The notes under the pieces were generated by a model that had not been told where the DNA came from, made no database searches, and saw only the letters and a list, made by a program, of their open reading frames with translations. 64,000 bases of DNA, from the NCBI GenBank assembly GCA_948567375.1, contig OX419755.1, positions 51,589,001-51,653,000 on the forward strand. Reading direction: 5' to 3'. Source of the DNA: Lunularia cruciata. Its lineage: Eukaryota > Streptophyta > Marchantiopsida > Lunulariales > Lunulariaceae. The translations under genes were made by a program, and so were the position numbers. This document shows positions 1-12,782 of the stretch, piece after piece (positions within the stretch are counted from its first letter, which is position 1; each line of letters opens with the position of its first letter).

Positions 1-275
1 TAGGCTATTCAAGAAAGCAATTGAGATGTTGCTCTTGAAGAATTGCTTTTTCTTCCCCTATGTCAAGCTTATGATACTAAGGCTAATTATTCATATGAGA
101 TATGTAACTTGAAATACTAAGAAGTACTTGATGTTGTTTATGCAAGATCTCTCTTTCTGACAACCTTCTCTTCTCAACCAAAAATAGTACAAAAATGGCA
201 TCCAATGCATACTATACATACTACATATCATGACTTTGGATTGCAAACAATAACTTATGGCTTGAAGGCTATTGC

Positions 276-890
276 ATGCAAGGGCAATTAGTTGCTAATA
301 GTCTTAGCTTTTGGCATAATGGCTGTAAGATCACAAAACTAGTACAACATGCACTAAGAGTATTTTTAAATATGAGTTGCAAGAATACAAGAGAACTAGA
401 GAAGTGCAGTTTACATGGCAGATCTAAAGAAATACAATTTACACAATACAAAAATTTTTCATAGTGGATGGAAGAGCACAAAAAAAGCACAATAAGCACA
501 AATTACACTATTAAATTAATGTGAACTACAAGAATGCAAGAGAATTAAAGAAGTGCAATTCATGTGGCAAACCTAAAGAAGTACAATTTGCAAGAGAACT
601 AGAGAAGTGTAATCTAAGTGGCAAACCTAGATAAATGCACTTGAAAAATAGATCCCTTTGGCATATTGTGTATAAGGCACAAAAAAAACACAATAAACAC
701 AAGGAATACTATTCTGTGTGCTTATTGAGCAACAAAGGATGCAAGAGAACCAAAGAAATGCAAATTACATGGCAAACCTTGAGAGGTATAGTTTATGCAG
801 TGGATCCTAATGATGGTTGTGAGGTTCGCAAGTCTATTTGTGGTATTTGGGGTTTTAGACCCCAAATCCCATGAAATTAAGAAGGCCAGC
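276..890. repeat. Degenerate direct-repeat block
   Basis: Diverged copies of one unit recur here. A core like CAAGAGAACTAGAGAAGTGC followed by a TGGCAAACCTAAAG-like part appears near 388, 540, 595 and 744. A second motif, GCACAAAAAAAGCACAATAAGCACA, occurs near 477 and again near 676, so the larger period is roughly 200 bp. No frame stays open beyond about 80 codons and none of the translations resembles a protein family I know. I read it as an old, decayed tandem array. Confidence 0.55.
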
Positions 891-1010
891 CAATCATTAT
901 CTCTTATGTAGATTGACAATGTAATCTATAAGAAAACAGAAGTAAAGTACCAATCATTGTCTCTTGTGTAGATTGACAATGTAGTATATAAGAAAACAAA
1001 ATTAAAGTAC
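891..1010. repeat. 60-bp tandem duplication
   Basis: Two copies of a 60-bp unit starting CAATCATT lie head to tail at 891 and 951. A third copy begins at 1011 and stops after a few bases. The copies differ at about seven positions, so the duplication is not recent. No coding potential is visible. Confidence 0.75.
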
Positions 1011-4000
1011 CAATCAATGACTTCACTAGCAAATCTTGATAACTATACTTACTGTTACTCACAAGTTATTCTTGACCTCATTTAGAGATCTAGAGTTAAC
1101 TTCAATCACAAGTTACTTTTAACTTCACTTAAAAGTTTATACTTAAGTTCACCAACTGCTTTACTAGAAAATTTCCTTTACTAGACCTCAGACTAACCAA
1201 AGATGACTATACTTTGAGGAAGAACAAGTTCCTTGCATTTGTTTCTTAAATATTCTTGAATGAAAAATAAGATGATAAGTTCTAAGGTCTTTCAAAGTGT
1301 GGAATACAACATTCATGAAAGTACAAATTTGGTGGATTTGAAATGATTGAAAAATGGAGTTCAAAAATTTGTCACTTTTTACATTCAAATTAGAGAATAT
1401 CATTGCTAATGATTATGTATTTGTGGATGGTTTTTGCTAACAAATGATTGGTAATGCCAAAACAAGGTTTTTCATATGAGAAAAGACTCACTTGACACCT
1501 ACACTAACAAGAAGAAAATGAGCCCACAAGAAGAAGAAGATCTCCTTGTCAACCTGATCCACAAACTATTTGAAGTTGTGGTTCTTGTCAAGAATATCCT
1601 CATTTAAGATGATTTAAGTCATTTAAGATGAATGCATGTTAAGCTCAACTTTGCCTTGTTGATCAAAGAGATTTGCTCTTTAATTTTTGGTCCTTGTTTC
1701 TCAATTTAGGTGATGATCATCAGTAGCAACTTAAATTTTTGGATTGATGATAGCTCTTCATTTAAAAGGTTGATTCATGATAAGTTGCTTAACTCGAGTT
1801 ATATCAATAGATTTATCTTGGAGTTGGGAGATGAACTCCTTCAACTTGCTAGAATCTATTTTTTGATATGCAACAATGGCATCTATCCATTTTATCCAAT
1901 GGGTGATGATAGGGTGGGAAAGAGGGTTGCATTTTACATTATCCTTGAATTAGTCTTTCAAATAAAATGATTTGAAAAAGATGTTTTTCATTGATCCAAT
2001 GAATTGACTGATAAGAGGTATTCCCAATTGTATTATTTCATAAATGTTATGCATTGAAGGAGCTAAGGAGTTGATGTGATGCATCACTAGGTATTATTTG
2101 TTCTTGAGCTTCTCTCCTACTTTCTTCATGTATGGTACATACTTGTCTTTGACTTGGCCACCAAAAAGCTCATGGACCATATCTTGGATGAGTTGGATGA
2201 TTGAAATGGAATTGCATTTAGAGTTTACACAAGTGATAGACCAAATGAGAGGCTTCTAATATACTTCTATAAGAGGAAATACAACATAGCCATCACCTTG
2301 TTGTTGAAATCACTTGCCTTGTTGATGATTATTTCAAACTTATTTGTCTTGATGGTTGTCATGGTGCAGTCCTTGATGACCAAGTAGATGTGGGCAATAT
2401 ATTTGTGGGAGTTGGTCATTGACTCTATTGGTTTCTTGGTCTAATGTTCCATGAACTCCTTAAACCTTGAATTTATAAGGATCTCAAGCAAGATGATGAG
2501 TCGGATTGGGTTGGTGATGAGCTCTAGGTTGAAAGCGTCAATATTTTCCTCTCATTAACAATCAAAAGACTACTCAAGTCTAGATTGAATAAATACATTC
2601 ATAACTGTAGAGGTGAAGATATATTTTCAAATGTTGATTCATGTTTTTAAGATTGTGTTTTATGGCCGGCTCACCCTTGGTAATTGATCTTGTACACTTT
2701 GGGCACTCTAGCAATGAAAAAGCCTTTGAATTTGAATTCTTTTATTTCCACTATACAAGGAGAACTTGGAGCAATAATTTGCATTTGTACACTTTCAACA
2801 TTTGATCTACTTTTTCAACTATTGAAAAGAGTATGTACAAGAAACTTGAAAAACTGCAAATTTTACTGTAAAGTCAAAATGATAACAATTAGAAAAAGTG
2901 AGTGAAGATCTAGTTCTATGGGATCTAGTTCATTGTCAAAGAGTGGCAAGCTAAAGATGCAAAGCGTAGAAGCTGCACTAAGAAAGGTGTCTTGTAGATT
3001 GGCCACTAGTATAGTCGGTTATAGAGATTATAGAGAAATTACTGACTGGATCAATGCTCAAGGAATAAGGGGAGGAGAACAAAGTATGCAAGAGATGTAA
3101 CTATAGGATCAAGCATAACATGAGTGCACCACAAGGCATTTTGATGAGTATCTTGATGCCTACAATAGAGGTCAAGTAGGATATACAACATATGAAGGAA
3201 ACAAGTAAGTGAGGAACAAAAGAGTTCAAAGAAGACATACAACCTATGACGGAAACGTTAGGATCAATAACATTAGGAAACATTAGGACCAATAAATCTA
3301 TAGTTCTTCATTTAAAATTGGAATGATAACAATTAGAATGAATGAGTGAGGATTATTGAGTGAGGTCTTTTAAGGTTATAAGAAATCTAAGGTTTTGAGT
3401 GCAGTACCTGTCAGATATACCTCAAACATGAAAGGTAAAGGGAGATTACTCTATTTCCATACGGAAACTAAAAAAATTATTTTCAAAAAACAAAGATCAG
3501 AAGAAAAAAGTGGAATTTTACACTTTTGGAAGACCAATAACATACTTCACAAAAAATTTCTATTTTGTTTTGTGATGCAGTAAGAAAAATTCTTTGAGCA
3601 ACATAAACTTAAAGAAATCAAAGCAAGCAAATAGTAGTAGACATCATCTTCACTTCAAGCATTATTTTTCAAGTGCAACTGATGAAGAAAAATTATTTCT
3701 TAAGCCATGGACCCACATTAAGAAATTATTTCATCCTTTTTATATATTATTGATAATTTTCTTGTTCCTTCTAGCTATTGGCATCAATTAATAAATTTTC
3801 TCTTCTATAATAGCTTGAAACTATTTGTGTTTATCTTTAAACCTTACTATTGAGTATAAAGATAAAACCACAACTTCTTCCCAAGCAAGATAGATAATTT
3901 TTGTAATTAAAAATTATCTTTAATTAAAAATGGAATATTATCACCCATTTTTAGGAGCGTTATGAGGAACTAAATTGATTATCGTCAAATCACGTGGGTA

Positions 4001-4260
4001 CCAATTTGGAGAAAAGTAGATCTATTTCTATTTCAAAGGGGCATTAATATGAACTCAATTGTGATCAATAAAAAAGAATTAAAAGAAATTGAGAACCTGA
4101 TTTTTTTGGTTCTCACAAAATGTGATAAAATATAAAGTGTTGTAAAACCAAGAAAAATTGATACGAGCAAACTCTAACACAACATTTACAAGCATATCAT
4201 TCAACGCAAATGCATACTAGTGCACACCAATTTATTTGAAATCTAATTTAAATTAATTTG
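1011..4260. other. AT-rich stretch, no gene recognised
   Basis: Only short ORFs (under 90 codons) in shifting frames are present, and none resembles a known family. A direct motif GATTTAAGTCATTTAAGATG occurs near 1610. Several segments (2040-2560, 2900-3300) have the composition of decayed retroelement sequence. I could not assign them. Confidence 0.4.
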
Positions 4261-4265
4261 AATAT

Positions 4266-4372
4266 AGGAGATGAGAGCAAAAGGCCGTTCGAAGAACGAG
4301 AGATCTGGATATATTATTTGGATATATAGAAATGAGGACAGATGCCATTCATCAAACGGAGATCCAGTACTC
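4266..4372. repeat. Short dispersed palindromic unit, two diverged copies
   Basis: The unit runs GAGATGAGAGCAAAAGGC, then CGTTC-GAA-GAACG (an inverted repeat at 4286-4298), then AGAGATCTGG. A second, weaker copy follows at about 4330-4370 (GAAATGAGGACAGATGCC, ATTCATCAAACGG, AGATCCAG). A third, better copy lies at 13813-13860 beside the PPR gene. Origin unknown. It could be a minisatellite or part of a small non-autonomous element. Confidence 0.5.
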
Positions 4373-5271
4373 ATGAATGCATCATATGTAATGATGTTGA
4401 TTTGGATAGTGCAAATGAGAACCCTGAACGGAATGTATTAACACAAAGACCAAGTTACTTATGAAATTTGAGAGAACATCCTCATTGCTATAGTTTGCAC
4501 TTAAATTGTAGGGGTTGTACTTAGATACAATAGATTTAGTATCACTACTATAGCATCTCTCTCCCGAGGAGCATACAAATAATACTTTTAATCTGGTTGG
4601 CAAATTTTCCGAAGCTTGCCAATGACTCTTAGATGATACGGTGAATCTTGTCAAAATATTTTCCTACTTTCGCTAATAATACATCATTGAATGGAATCTT
4701 TGTAATTTAGCCTTTGTTCTTTCCACCTTTGTTTTCCAAGCGTTGACATATTGCCCACTTTCTGGACTTCTAATTTTGCTAATTTTCTCATCAAGTTTAG
4801 ACTAATTTGACCTACAAATTTAAAGTGAAACAACTTATAAACAAATAGCATCTACCTATAAGTGCTTTTTATAAACATCGATTAGTTATTCTTTGTTGGA
4901 GTTTATGCATATCCATAAAAAGATTTTTGGATTTGACCCTCTATTTGCAATCCTCCTGTAAAGACCTGCCCTAGTTTATTGTAGCTGTACATGATACAAT
5001 TGAATTTCTGTTATATGGTTTGTCAGATTTTGTATATTTATTTCCGTCGTAAATTTCCTCCATCCATGTCCATAGAGGTGCTAGCATTCCAAGAACTTTA
5101 GCCACAAATCCGTGTAGTCTCCCATGTAGTACTTCAAATACGTAGAACTTGTTGTAGGTAATGTTTAAACACTCTTCTCATTTTCGTTTTACTGAATGTA
5201 GTTTTTTCTCCTTCAAACTTTCTTTTCTAAACTTTTTGTTTCACTCAAGAAAGCATACCTCAAGGAACACA
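4373..5271. other. No gene recognised
   Basis: The longest ORF (4382-4654, - strand, 90 codons) has no domain I recognise and no splice context that would extend it. Confidence 0.35.
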
Positions 5272-5370
5272 AGAAGGATGGGAAGACCCATCAAAATCAA
5301 GCCGTACAAGGGGAAGACAAAAGAGGTAGAACGGAGCTAGGCCCCAATCTGCCCTACCGCAAGATACCGA
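5272..5370 (-). mobile_element. 3'-end fragment of the RLE-type non-LTR element
   Basis: About 100 bp matches the 3' tail of the better copy at 14722 (AAGGATGGGAAGACCC, then CATACAAGGGAGAGACAAAA-like, then GCCCCAAT, then CTGCCCTACCGC). Only the tail and the last codons are present. This fits 5' truncation on insertion, as usual for target-primed retroelements. Confidence 0.65.
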
Positions 5371-6607
5371 TATCAAGATATTTGGACGATTGATGAATCG
5401 TGCGACGTTGAACAAAAGAACGAATTTAGGAGTATTTTCCATCCATAGAATTTGGACCTTCTTAAATATTCTAGAAGCACGTGAATTCATCTGAGGGTTC
5501 TGTCCACTATCCTCAAAACATTTTCCACGACGAAATTGCGAAGTTTGTCAAATGATGTTTAATTGGACTTGTGTCGGAGAACAAATTGTCGATACATTTC
5601 CCGGATAATCCTGTACAGTTTCTATTGCATATATTAACTTACAACTTCTGGGTGTGCAGCGCATTATGCAGAGGTAGCATCCTTTATGCATATTAATTTT
5701 AAAATATTTAGAGATTAAATTTGTTAAGATCAAAAATATCATATTCCCTTTAGAACAGAATGAGATAATAACTTACGCTAGCAAATTCTCTTTCTAGTAA
5801 GAATATTTTCTGTTTGCTAATAAGAAATTTGTAGAGTTTATTTTATTTAGAGGGTTTCACTGAACGTTCGTTGTAAATAAAAAATTAATTTAATTTATAA
5901 ATTACATTTGATCAAGACAACAACATCTTGTTTTCAGCATGGCTAACATGCAAAAGAGCATGCCATGATAGGAAGATGCAAATTATCGAGGCTAGTACAT
6001 TTAATTTAGATATTCTATTTTATTTGACACCATAAGGCCTTAAAATAATATCATTATGTGAAACAAACGAAGGGTACATAGAGAAAATCAGGAATGGTAT
6101 ATTAGGGAGTTTCAATTCCCATGGAATGCCTACGGAAATAATATCATCGTCCGTGTTTATAAAATCCATCGGAAATTGAAAACTTCAAGGTTAAGTATTC
6201 TTAACCTTGAAGTTGAAAATACCTTCTATATCTTATTTATTTATATATATTTTTGAGAGAAGTATTTATTGTTGAGAGAAAATGCGCATTTGAAATCAAA
6301 GAGAATAACAAAAATCCAAATTTGACTTTGTGATGGAGTAGAAATTATTCATCAATCTGGTATACATAATATGCTAAATTTCATATGGTTTGGCTAACAT
6401 TTGCCTACATCCGGAATTGGGATGCATGGGATTTTTGTTCACTCTTGAATTCTCGATTAAGAACTATGGAACAAAAACTTTTGAAGTCACACTAATTACC
6501 AATACTTACACTATATATACAATTCTATTTGGAGATTCTTATCTAGTTTTGGTCCAGAGTTATCCCGTATCTAAACCTTAGATTACCTAGTACCAATTGA
6601 TACAAAT
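5371..6607. other. No gene recognised
   Basis: AT-rich sequence with short ORFs only. A local inverted repeat (AACTTCAAGGTTAAG then CTTAACCTTGAAGTT, 6179-6214) is the one structural feature seen. Confidence 0.4.
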
Positions 6608-7005
6608 TTGTTCCTCTAGCCTTGGAGTTATATGGAGCAATGTACACGGCATTTGACACATTTGTCAAGGAGTGCGCTAGAGCTTATCATGTTAGGCGTC
6701 AGGGGTACCACTCTCACTCTCATACTTTGTAGCTTATTTTAGACAGCGTGTGTCCATTGCTCTACAGAGTGCAGTGGCTGGTGCAATCCAAAGGAGAGCA
6801 ATCACATTAGGTGATGTTTCTTCGGATGCTCCAGTTGTATGTAGACTGTACTACTTGCATAGCTCGGATATCTTAGGTGCGGTAGGGCAGATTTCTCATA
6901 CAGACTCTATTGGGGCTTAGGCCTATGTGACCTTTTTTGTCTCTCCCTTGTATGGCTTGATGGGGTCTTCCCATCCTTCATTTTTCCTACACGGTTGCCT
7001 TTTTT
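6608..7005 (+). mobile_element. 5'-truncated copy of the RLE-type non-LTR element
   Basis: This + strand segment encodes, with a frameshift near 6700, the last ~100 residues of the ORF at 14786-15676: the LELYGAM motif, then TFVKECARAYHV, then GDVSSDAP, ending SIGA-stop at about 6920. The shared 3' tail follows (CTTGATGGGGTCTTCCCATC). Everything upstream is missing, so it is a dead 5'-truncated insertion. Confidence 0.8.
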
Positions 7006-7059
7006 GAATTGATACAAATCATCTCACTTAGTTCCACAAGTGTGTGTTGTGCCCGGAGT

Positions 7060-7235
7060 CTTCCCGCAGAGTACATTGTCGTAGGCCCTGTAGTCCTGAA
7101 ACCTTCTTGTAGGTTCCATACCCATAAGTCCCATAGCCATTGTAGGAGCCATTCCCGCAGATCCCCTAGCCTTCCCATAGGTCCCGCAGTCCCACAGGGG
7201 TCCATGCATGTAGTCCCGCAGTAGAATCTTGTAGT
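7060..7235. repeat. Degenerate TCCCGCAG-type minisatellite
   Basis: Short units around TCCCGCAG / TCCCATAG / GTCCCGCAGT recur irregularly, giving open but low-complexity frames on both strands. The ORFs here come from the repeat and are not genes. Confidence 0.6.
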
Positions 7236-7263
7236 TCCCCCAAGACACATTTATGTTAACTTC

Positions 7264-7327
7264 AAGTGAGCGTAACTTCTTTTCTAGAGCTCCCTAAGTG
7301 AGCATAACTTCTTTTCTAAAGCTCCAT
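7264..7327. repeat. 32-bp tandem duplication
   Basis: Two 32-bp units begin AAGTGAGC at 7264 and 7296 and share TAACTTCTTTTCTA and GCTCC. They differ at three positions. Confidence 0.8.
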
Positions 7328-7329
7328 TT

Positions 7330-9928
7330 TTCATGATATTGATGTCTATGGAAAGCACTTGAGAACAAACTTCAAACAAATAAAGTACTGTTCATTTGCA
7401 TTTGTATCCATTGAGATATGTCCCAATGTGAACTATTTTTCTATTCACTCCCACTAATAGAATCTCTATCCCGATTGACTTCACGTAATGCATTCATGTA
7501 ATTAATTAGACTCCACACTTAACATTTATCCTCTACCCAATAAAATATAAACATATCTACTCTGTCCGGCTTTTCTATAGAACGTGAGTGTTCAAACCTT
7601 GTTTATTTAGTCACTCGTTGCACACTAAGTCTAATTCTTTAGTAATGATCGAAAGCTTAATGGAGAGGTGAGTACAGACGACCCAAGTTTATACTTTTTT
7701 TGCCGAGAATAGAGTTTGATTGATTTCATGAGGCATAGACAATCTTTTGTGCCGGAAGAGTTAGATACAAATTTGGAGACTCGCCCACCATATATCTATG
7801 ATAGTTAGTTATTCTCTCTCTGGGTTTTTTTCAGGATGGACTGTTTACTAGGGCACTCAAATCTACGAAATCCTCGATAGTATATCAAGAAAAAAGCAGT
7901 GGCATCTGGGAACAACAGAATTCGGATAGTCCAAAGATGGAATCTAACGAAAGACGTCCAAAGATGTCCTAGGAATCAAGAGCTTAAATTTTCTAGACTA
8001 AATGTTAGATTAGAACAACTGAAGCTAATGAAACTTTGAAACTTGCTAACGTAAAGTATATCACAATGGAAACAAAGAATACCTTCACTACAAGCGGTAA
8101 ATGCCATACTTCGTGTCTGCTTGGTATCAATAGCAAAAGAGTCATCATGATGCTCTTGAGACGAACATGAAAAAGTTACTACCCTTTAAGCCATTATAGA
8201 GGAAAAAATTACAGTACACTTTGTCAAGTACCATCTCTATACGATGAAGGTCGTAACCAAACGATGCAACCCAGAAAACACTGTAGCTGATTTGATTTGC
8301 AAGCTCTCGTTGTTAAAGGTTCTCTAAAATTGAACCAATGAAGCAATTTCGAAACAAAATACTCCAAGAAAGTTATACATGTGTGCCATAGGAACATTCA
8401 AACGTGATACTCATCCCCGAAATGAATAAAATCATAAAAATCTAATCGCCTATAATCATGCATGTTTGCATCTTGCGAACTGGAGCTTCTGATCTTCTGC
8501 TTCTGTACGAGCTGCGAATATATACGAGTGAATTGCGTCAAAGTTACGACAGGTCCTTCACATCTCGAATGCACGTTATAATAGTGTATCATGGAGTCCA
8601 CCATTGTAAGGAGACAAGACCTGAAAGACGTATCAAACTTCTTCATTGGTACTGCTTCACACTGCATGTTTGGTCTCAGGTCTAAATCCGATTTATTGAT
8701 TGATCCTATATGTAGAAAGTTGACTTTGAATAAGTTCGGTTTGATATAAGTGTGATTTCGAGTAATAGAATAATATGATTTATAATCGATTCAAGTTTAG
8801 TTTTAAATCCGACTTGAACATGAAAGAGAAAGGCTCATGAGTCTGCGGGAAAAGTCCTCTAACTTAAATAGAAGACGATATTTTCCTAGGGGTCCTTTGG
8901 CTTTTCTACTTGTAGTGACTCCACTAAATGCAAAATTCAAGGAAATACGGATTGTTCAAGTCTGCCGTTTCACTAGTGTGTACAAATGCTGGCTTCAACA
9001 AAAAGAATGGAATCACTTCAGGACAAGTGGTCACGTTGGGATATAATCTAAACTCCAGGATATCTAAACATGTGTGAGTATTTCCGCACACACTCTAATA
9101 AATCTATAGATCTACAATCAGTATACTCGACACCTCATATGGGAGTGTCTCTAGAAAGCAGATAATGAGGCATTAATATCCTCCTCTAGCGAAAAGTTTG
9201 ACTCTTCTGGGCAAGTCCATGGAGACAGAATATTGCAAGCATTCTAGACTGAATATTGCAAACATTCATTTTGTGCAATATAAATGCATGCACTTCGCAC
9301 CCCAAGAATGACGTTCATGCCGAATCGGAAGAAATATCTCGGTTGCAGAAGTCGTACCGCTTTTCGGGCATTGGGCATATGGTTGAGTGTGCATCTCCAT
9401 GGAAGATCATGCCTATCTTCAGCATCTTTTGCTGAACAGACGGAAATGATGCTTCGCTCGGATAGAACAGTGGGGATGCGATGTTAAAGAATTGGGAGGA
9501 TTTTGGCTGCATTTGGTTCCTCGGTGGAATATGTGAGTCAGCTCCACTCCTTTTATAACCTGTTGATGGGAGCTTTTGTACCTATACGTTCTATGCTTTG
9601 TCGCCCATCGATCACAAGTGTGAATCTGTCGACTCCTTCCAGCGCATACAAGACATAAAGGACGAAGGGGAGATACAAACTGTCCTCAAAGCATGTACGG
9701 ATCCTATTAGTGCTGGTTTTAAGGCTTCGAGTCCAGTGGCAGTTTTTGGCATGGAGTTGATAATGTGAAAATTCTCTCGCGAGAAGAGGGATGTAGTTGT
9801 AATTGCCTCGATTCCAGATTCTTGGCAGCAGATATGTTCCGAGATTGACTGCAAAGAACATCCAGGCGAGGAGAAATCAGAGCTCAGTTCTGCACATGCA
9901 AACCGTATGAGCACAAAGTTGGAGTAGT
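7330..9928. other. Low-copy-looking DNA, no confident gene
   Basis: Base composition becomes more balanced towards 9.3-9.9 kb. Short coding-like blocks exist on both strands: on -, ORFs at 9315-9512 and 9612-9914; on +, a block at about 9619-9765 continuing past a TGA to about 9927. Neither strand gives a consistent spliced model and no family is recognised. It may hold the promoter, 5' UTR or extra 5' exons of the HotDog gene that follows. Confidence 0.35.
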
Positions 9929-11737
9929 ATGGCCGACTCCAGAACTAAAGAAACGGTAACACGTCTTGCCACTGAGTCTTCCAAAAGACTAGACGAGATG
10001 GAGCTTGTTCGTCCGACAGTCGGGGTTGACGAACGTGTAGATTGGGAGGAGGGACTCAGCAAACAGGGCAATCTGCAGAAGGTGGAAACCTGGCAGCATT
10101 TTTTGGCTAATAAAATCGAATGGGAGACTGGGATGATTCTGCAGTGGAGAAAGGGGTTGGGCGATCACAAGCATATGGTATGATGATCTAGGTTCTTCTC
10201 CACTGTTATCTATTCAATGGAAGCTGGATCCATCCTCCAAATAGAAGCTGATATATTGCCGGGTGTTTTGCTCGAGCAAACTCGGGACGTGGAAATCTGA
10301 TATGATACCCATTCACTCATTGCTCTTACTTGTTTTTCTCAACGTTCATAATTACCTGCTTTGCTGGCTGTCACCGTATTGTTTACCAAGGCAAAAGCAT
10401 TGGAGGGAGCCGGCAAATTGCAGTATCTCCAATATTATATAGCTAGCGACTTGAGCGTTGTTCATGGGGTTTTCTTCTTCTCGGAGTAAGATCCGCATGA
10501 AGCAAATATTTCCCTTGAGGTTGTTGACAACATAAGAAATTGCAAATGTAGAAAGTGAAGAGGTCTCAATTTAATATCTGGGTTCCTGTCTCTTGTCAAA
10601 TAAGGTGCTTCGTGTTCTCTCAAGTTACTGGAGTTCCTTCTCATCCAAAAGTCATAGCATTTGCGCTAGGTAAACTGACGATAATCGACTCACATAATTT
10701 GCGGCTTGTCAGGGATATGGTTTCGTTTCCAGGAGTGCTACATGGGGGTGCACAATTTACTGCATTTGATGAGACCTGCGGACAGCTTGGTAGGTTCTTT
10801 ATTTCACCTGGGAGACCTGTGGGGTTTATAAATCGGTGTCTATAGATCGGTCTTTTACGGACGGCTGCATCGATAATCCGAAGTCTTTCTGGGACTCTAG
10901 ATCACCTTGCAGGAGATGAATTCGAATAACACTCTTGGGTAAAATCTGTAACATGGGGAACTACGTAGAACTGCACGTTGAAAGTAGAACATGAGATGCG
11001 AGGCGTTTAGTTCATTCCATCTGACTGCGGAAGTGGCAAATGTGCAGCCATGTTGGTCCTGCCTGGCGGTTGTGTCACTGTGCATTCCGAGATATGCTTC
11101 AAAAAGGTGCTCACCAACAAACTTTTCAACAGCTATGTTTACTTCTGGGACTTTATATTTATTTCCTTTAGCTTTTCCTGAGTATTGCTTGAGCATTAAA
11201 TTCAAATCATCCAATCCAATCCCATGCTTGTCTTGACTATACAACACTTCCAATAGCGACGCGTTCCTATGCTACTTCATCTTGCAGCCATTCCCTGCTG
11301 GTAAATGTAAGGCGCTTGTAACAGCTCGGGTAGAGAAGTTAGAAGCGAAAAAGGTACGTTCCTCTTACAACATTTGGAGCTCCAGTAAGATTGATAATCC
11401 AAGTAGATACTACGAGACTGTACACGATGAAAACCTTTCGCGGGTGTCATATCAGTGTTTGGTCGCTTAGTTTTATCAACATTGGCTTTGTCTTCTGTCA
11501 GCTGATCTTCATTTGTCAATCATTTAGCACTTTCCTGCAGTTCTTGAATCGATATCGTCAGACTTGGTTTACCTCTTTACAAGAACCCTTATGCTGTGAT
11601 CTCTACAGGCTATAATAACAGCAACTCTGAGAGATTCCCCGACTGGCCCCGAGTTCTCTAACATCAAGATGATATATGTAAAGGTTCCTGAAAAGCTCCG
11701 CAGAACACAGTCGAAATTGCTCCAAAGCGCTTTGTGA
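9929..11737 (+). CDS. HotDog-fold (PaaI/4HBT-like) thioesterase family protein, six-exon model
   Basis: Likely an acyl-CoA or acyl-carrier thioesterase of the HotDog superfamily; the substrate is unknown. Model: exons 9929-10177, 10391-10485, 10605-10789, 11048-11106, 11288-11353 and 11609-11737. All introns are GT-AG, the phases agree at every junction, and the total is 783 nt (260 residues). The diagnostic part is residues 155-196. VLHGGAQFTAFDET (His161-Gly-Gly, six residues, Asp170-Glu171) is the PaaI-type signature on the long HotDog helix, followed by the strands GGCVTVHSEICFKK and PFPAGKCKALVTARVEKLEA. The last exon gives TATLRDSPTGPEF and a YVKVP strand before the stop. The first ~83 residues (a charged, Trp-containing segment) are not typical of the family. 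They rest on a single junction (ATG|GTATGA to AAG|GCA), so the true start could differ. The gene converges with the PPR gene. The C-terminal two thirds are much more certain than the first exon. Confidence 0.72.
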
Positions 11738-12782
11738 CAGCACATCCACAATCCGGGGCACACAGAAAAATTCTGAGGCAGCCTTCTGGTCAAGCAGAGC
11801 TCGTTCTAACTTTACTTTGTTTCAGACATGGTACTCTGCACATAAGTCTGGCCTCCTAGCCAAGTAGTAGTACGTGACCAAGCAGTGGTCTCAGTGTAAT
11901 TCTGTAACTATCTGTATAGTTTCAATCTAAACACTTATTTTGGATATCCTCTTCAAAACCTTCCACTGAAATCAGTGAACTCGATCACATCTGTCCCGGG
12001 GTCACCCACTTCTTTGTAGGATTTATCCGGCTCAGAATGTTATGGTCAGGAACACAGCAATTGCTGATTTAGTCTCTGGAATCTGAGGATTCGTAGAATA
12101 AGACCGAACTACCACATCACGCCATCCGTCGAAGACTCTATTATAATATTGAGAAACTACTAGATGAAAGAACTCATAGGCTCCTCTCACAAGTCTCAAG
12201 GTCTGGATTGAGGTGAAAGAAAGAAAAAACAACCCCGTACGTGGAAAGAGTTTCATAGCTAAGTGGCTCGCATGCTCACAAAGTCAGCAACGTGATACTT
12301 GCGAGAAAGCATCTGCTTGAATGCAGTTCTCTTCAATACCTGCTACCCTTTTAACCTAGTCTCTTAGATCTGATTAGCCACCAAATTGTACCTTCATGTC
12401 CTCTGTATGCAATATCCATGTAGCACCTGCCAACCTTCTGCACATAACTAAAACACTTTTGCAACTTGAGCAAGAATGTGCCTCCTAGTAGATGTAGTTG
12501 TAAACCAGCCCCAAATGCCACTGATCGAGAGGACAGATCTCCGTATTTGTTTAGGTTTTCTATTCGATATAGAAAAATGGGACAGCTTGAGCACGAATCA
12601 GCTTCATAAAACATCTATAAAAGACCCAAATGACACTGTACATCAAGACCCTCCAGTGAACAGAGAACTTCCAGCTGATCGTCTTGGCAAGACATCCCCT
12701 ACAAAGAAATTCAAAAATTGACAATTCACTGGTTCTTGGACGCATTCGCAAACTGGATTATCAGAATTTTTGGCCCCGTTTA
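11738..12782. other. Intergenic region between convergent genes
   Basis: This holds the 3' flanks of the HotDog gene (+) and the PPR gene (-). A - strand ORF at 12032-12256 is preceded by a pyrimidine tract and AG that look like an acceptor, but it has no recognisable domain and no partner exon. I do not call a gene here. Confidence 0.45.

Noticed and set aside
7009-7250. Three overlapping ORFs of 71-87 codons
   Set aside because: They are translations of a low-complexity TCCCGCAG repeat, open on both strands because of the repeat.
8398-8667. 89-codon - strand ORF (LVQKQKIRSSSSQDANMHDY)
   Set aside because: No homology I recognise, no splice-consistent neighbours, and the opposite strand is open over the same span.
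9619-9830. Idea of TGA recoding (in-frame TGA between GMELIM and KFSREKRD)
   Set aside because: One TGA between two open stretches is better explained by a pseudogene or by a wrong frame. No SECIS-like or readthrough context was seen.
10897-11253. 118-codon - strand ORF (contains KGNKYKVPEVNIAVEKFVG)
   Set aside because: It covers a HotDog exon and its flanking introns on the opposite strand. No splice partner and no recognised domain; I could not support it as a gene.
11569-11809. Protein-like - strand frames opposite the HotDog last exon
   Set aside because: Open frames antisense to a real exon are common. The + strand model has matching splice sites, phases and family motifs, while the - frames change phase without introns.
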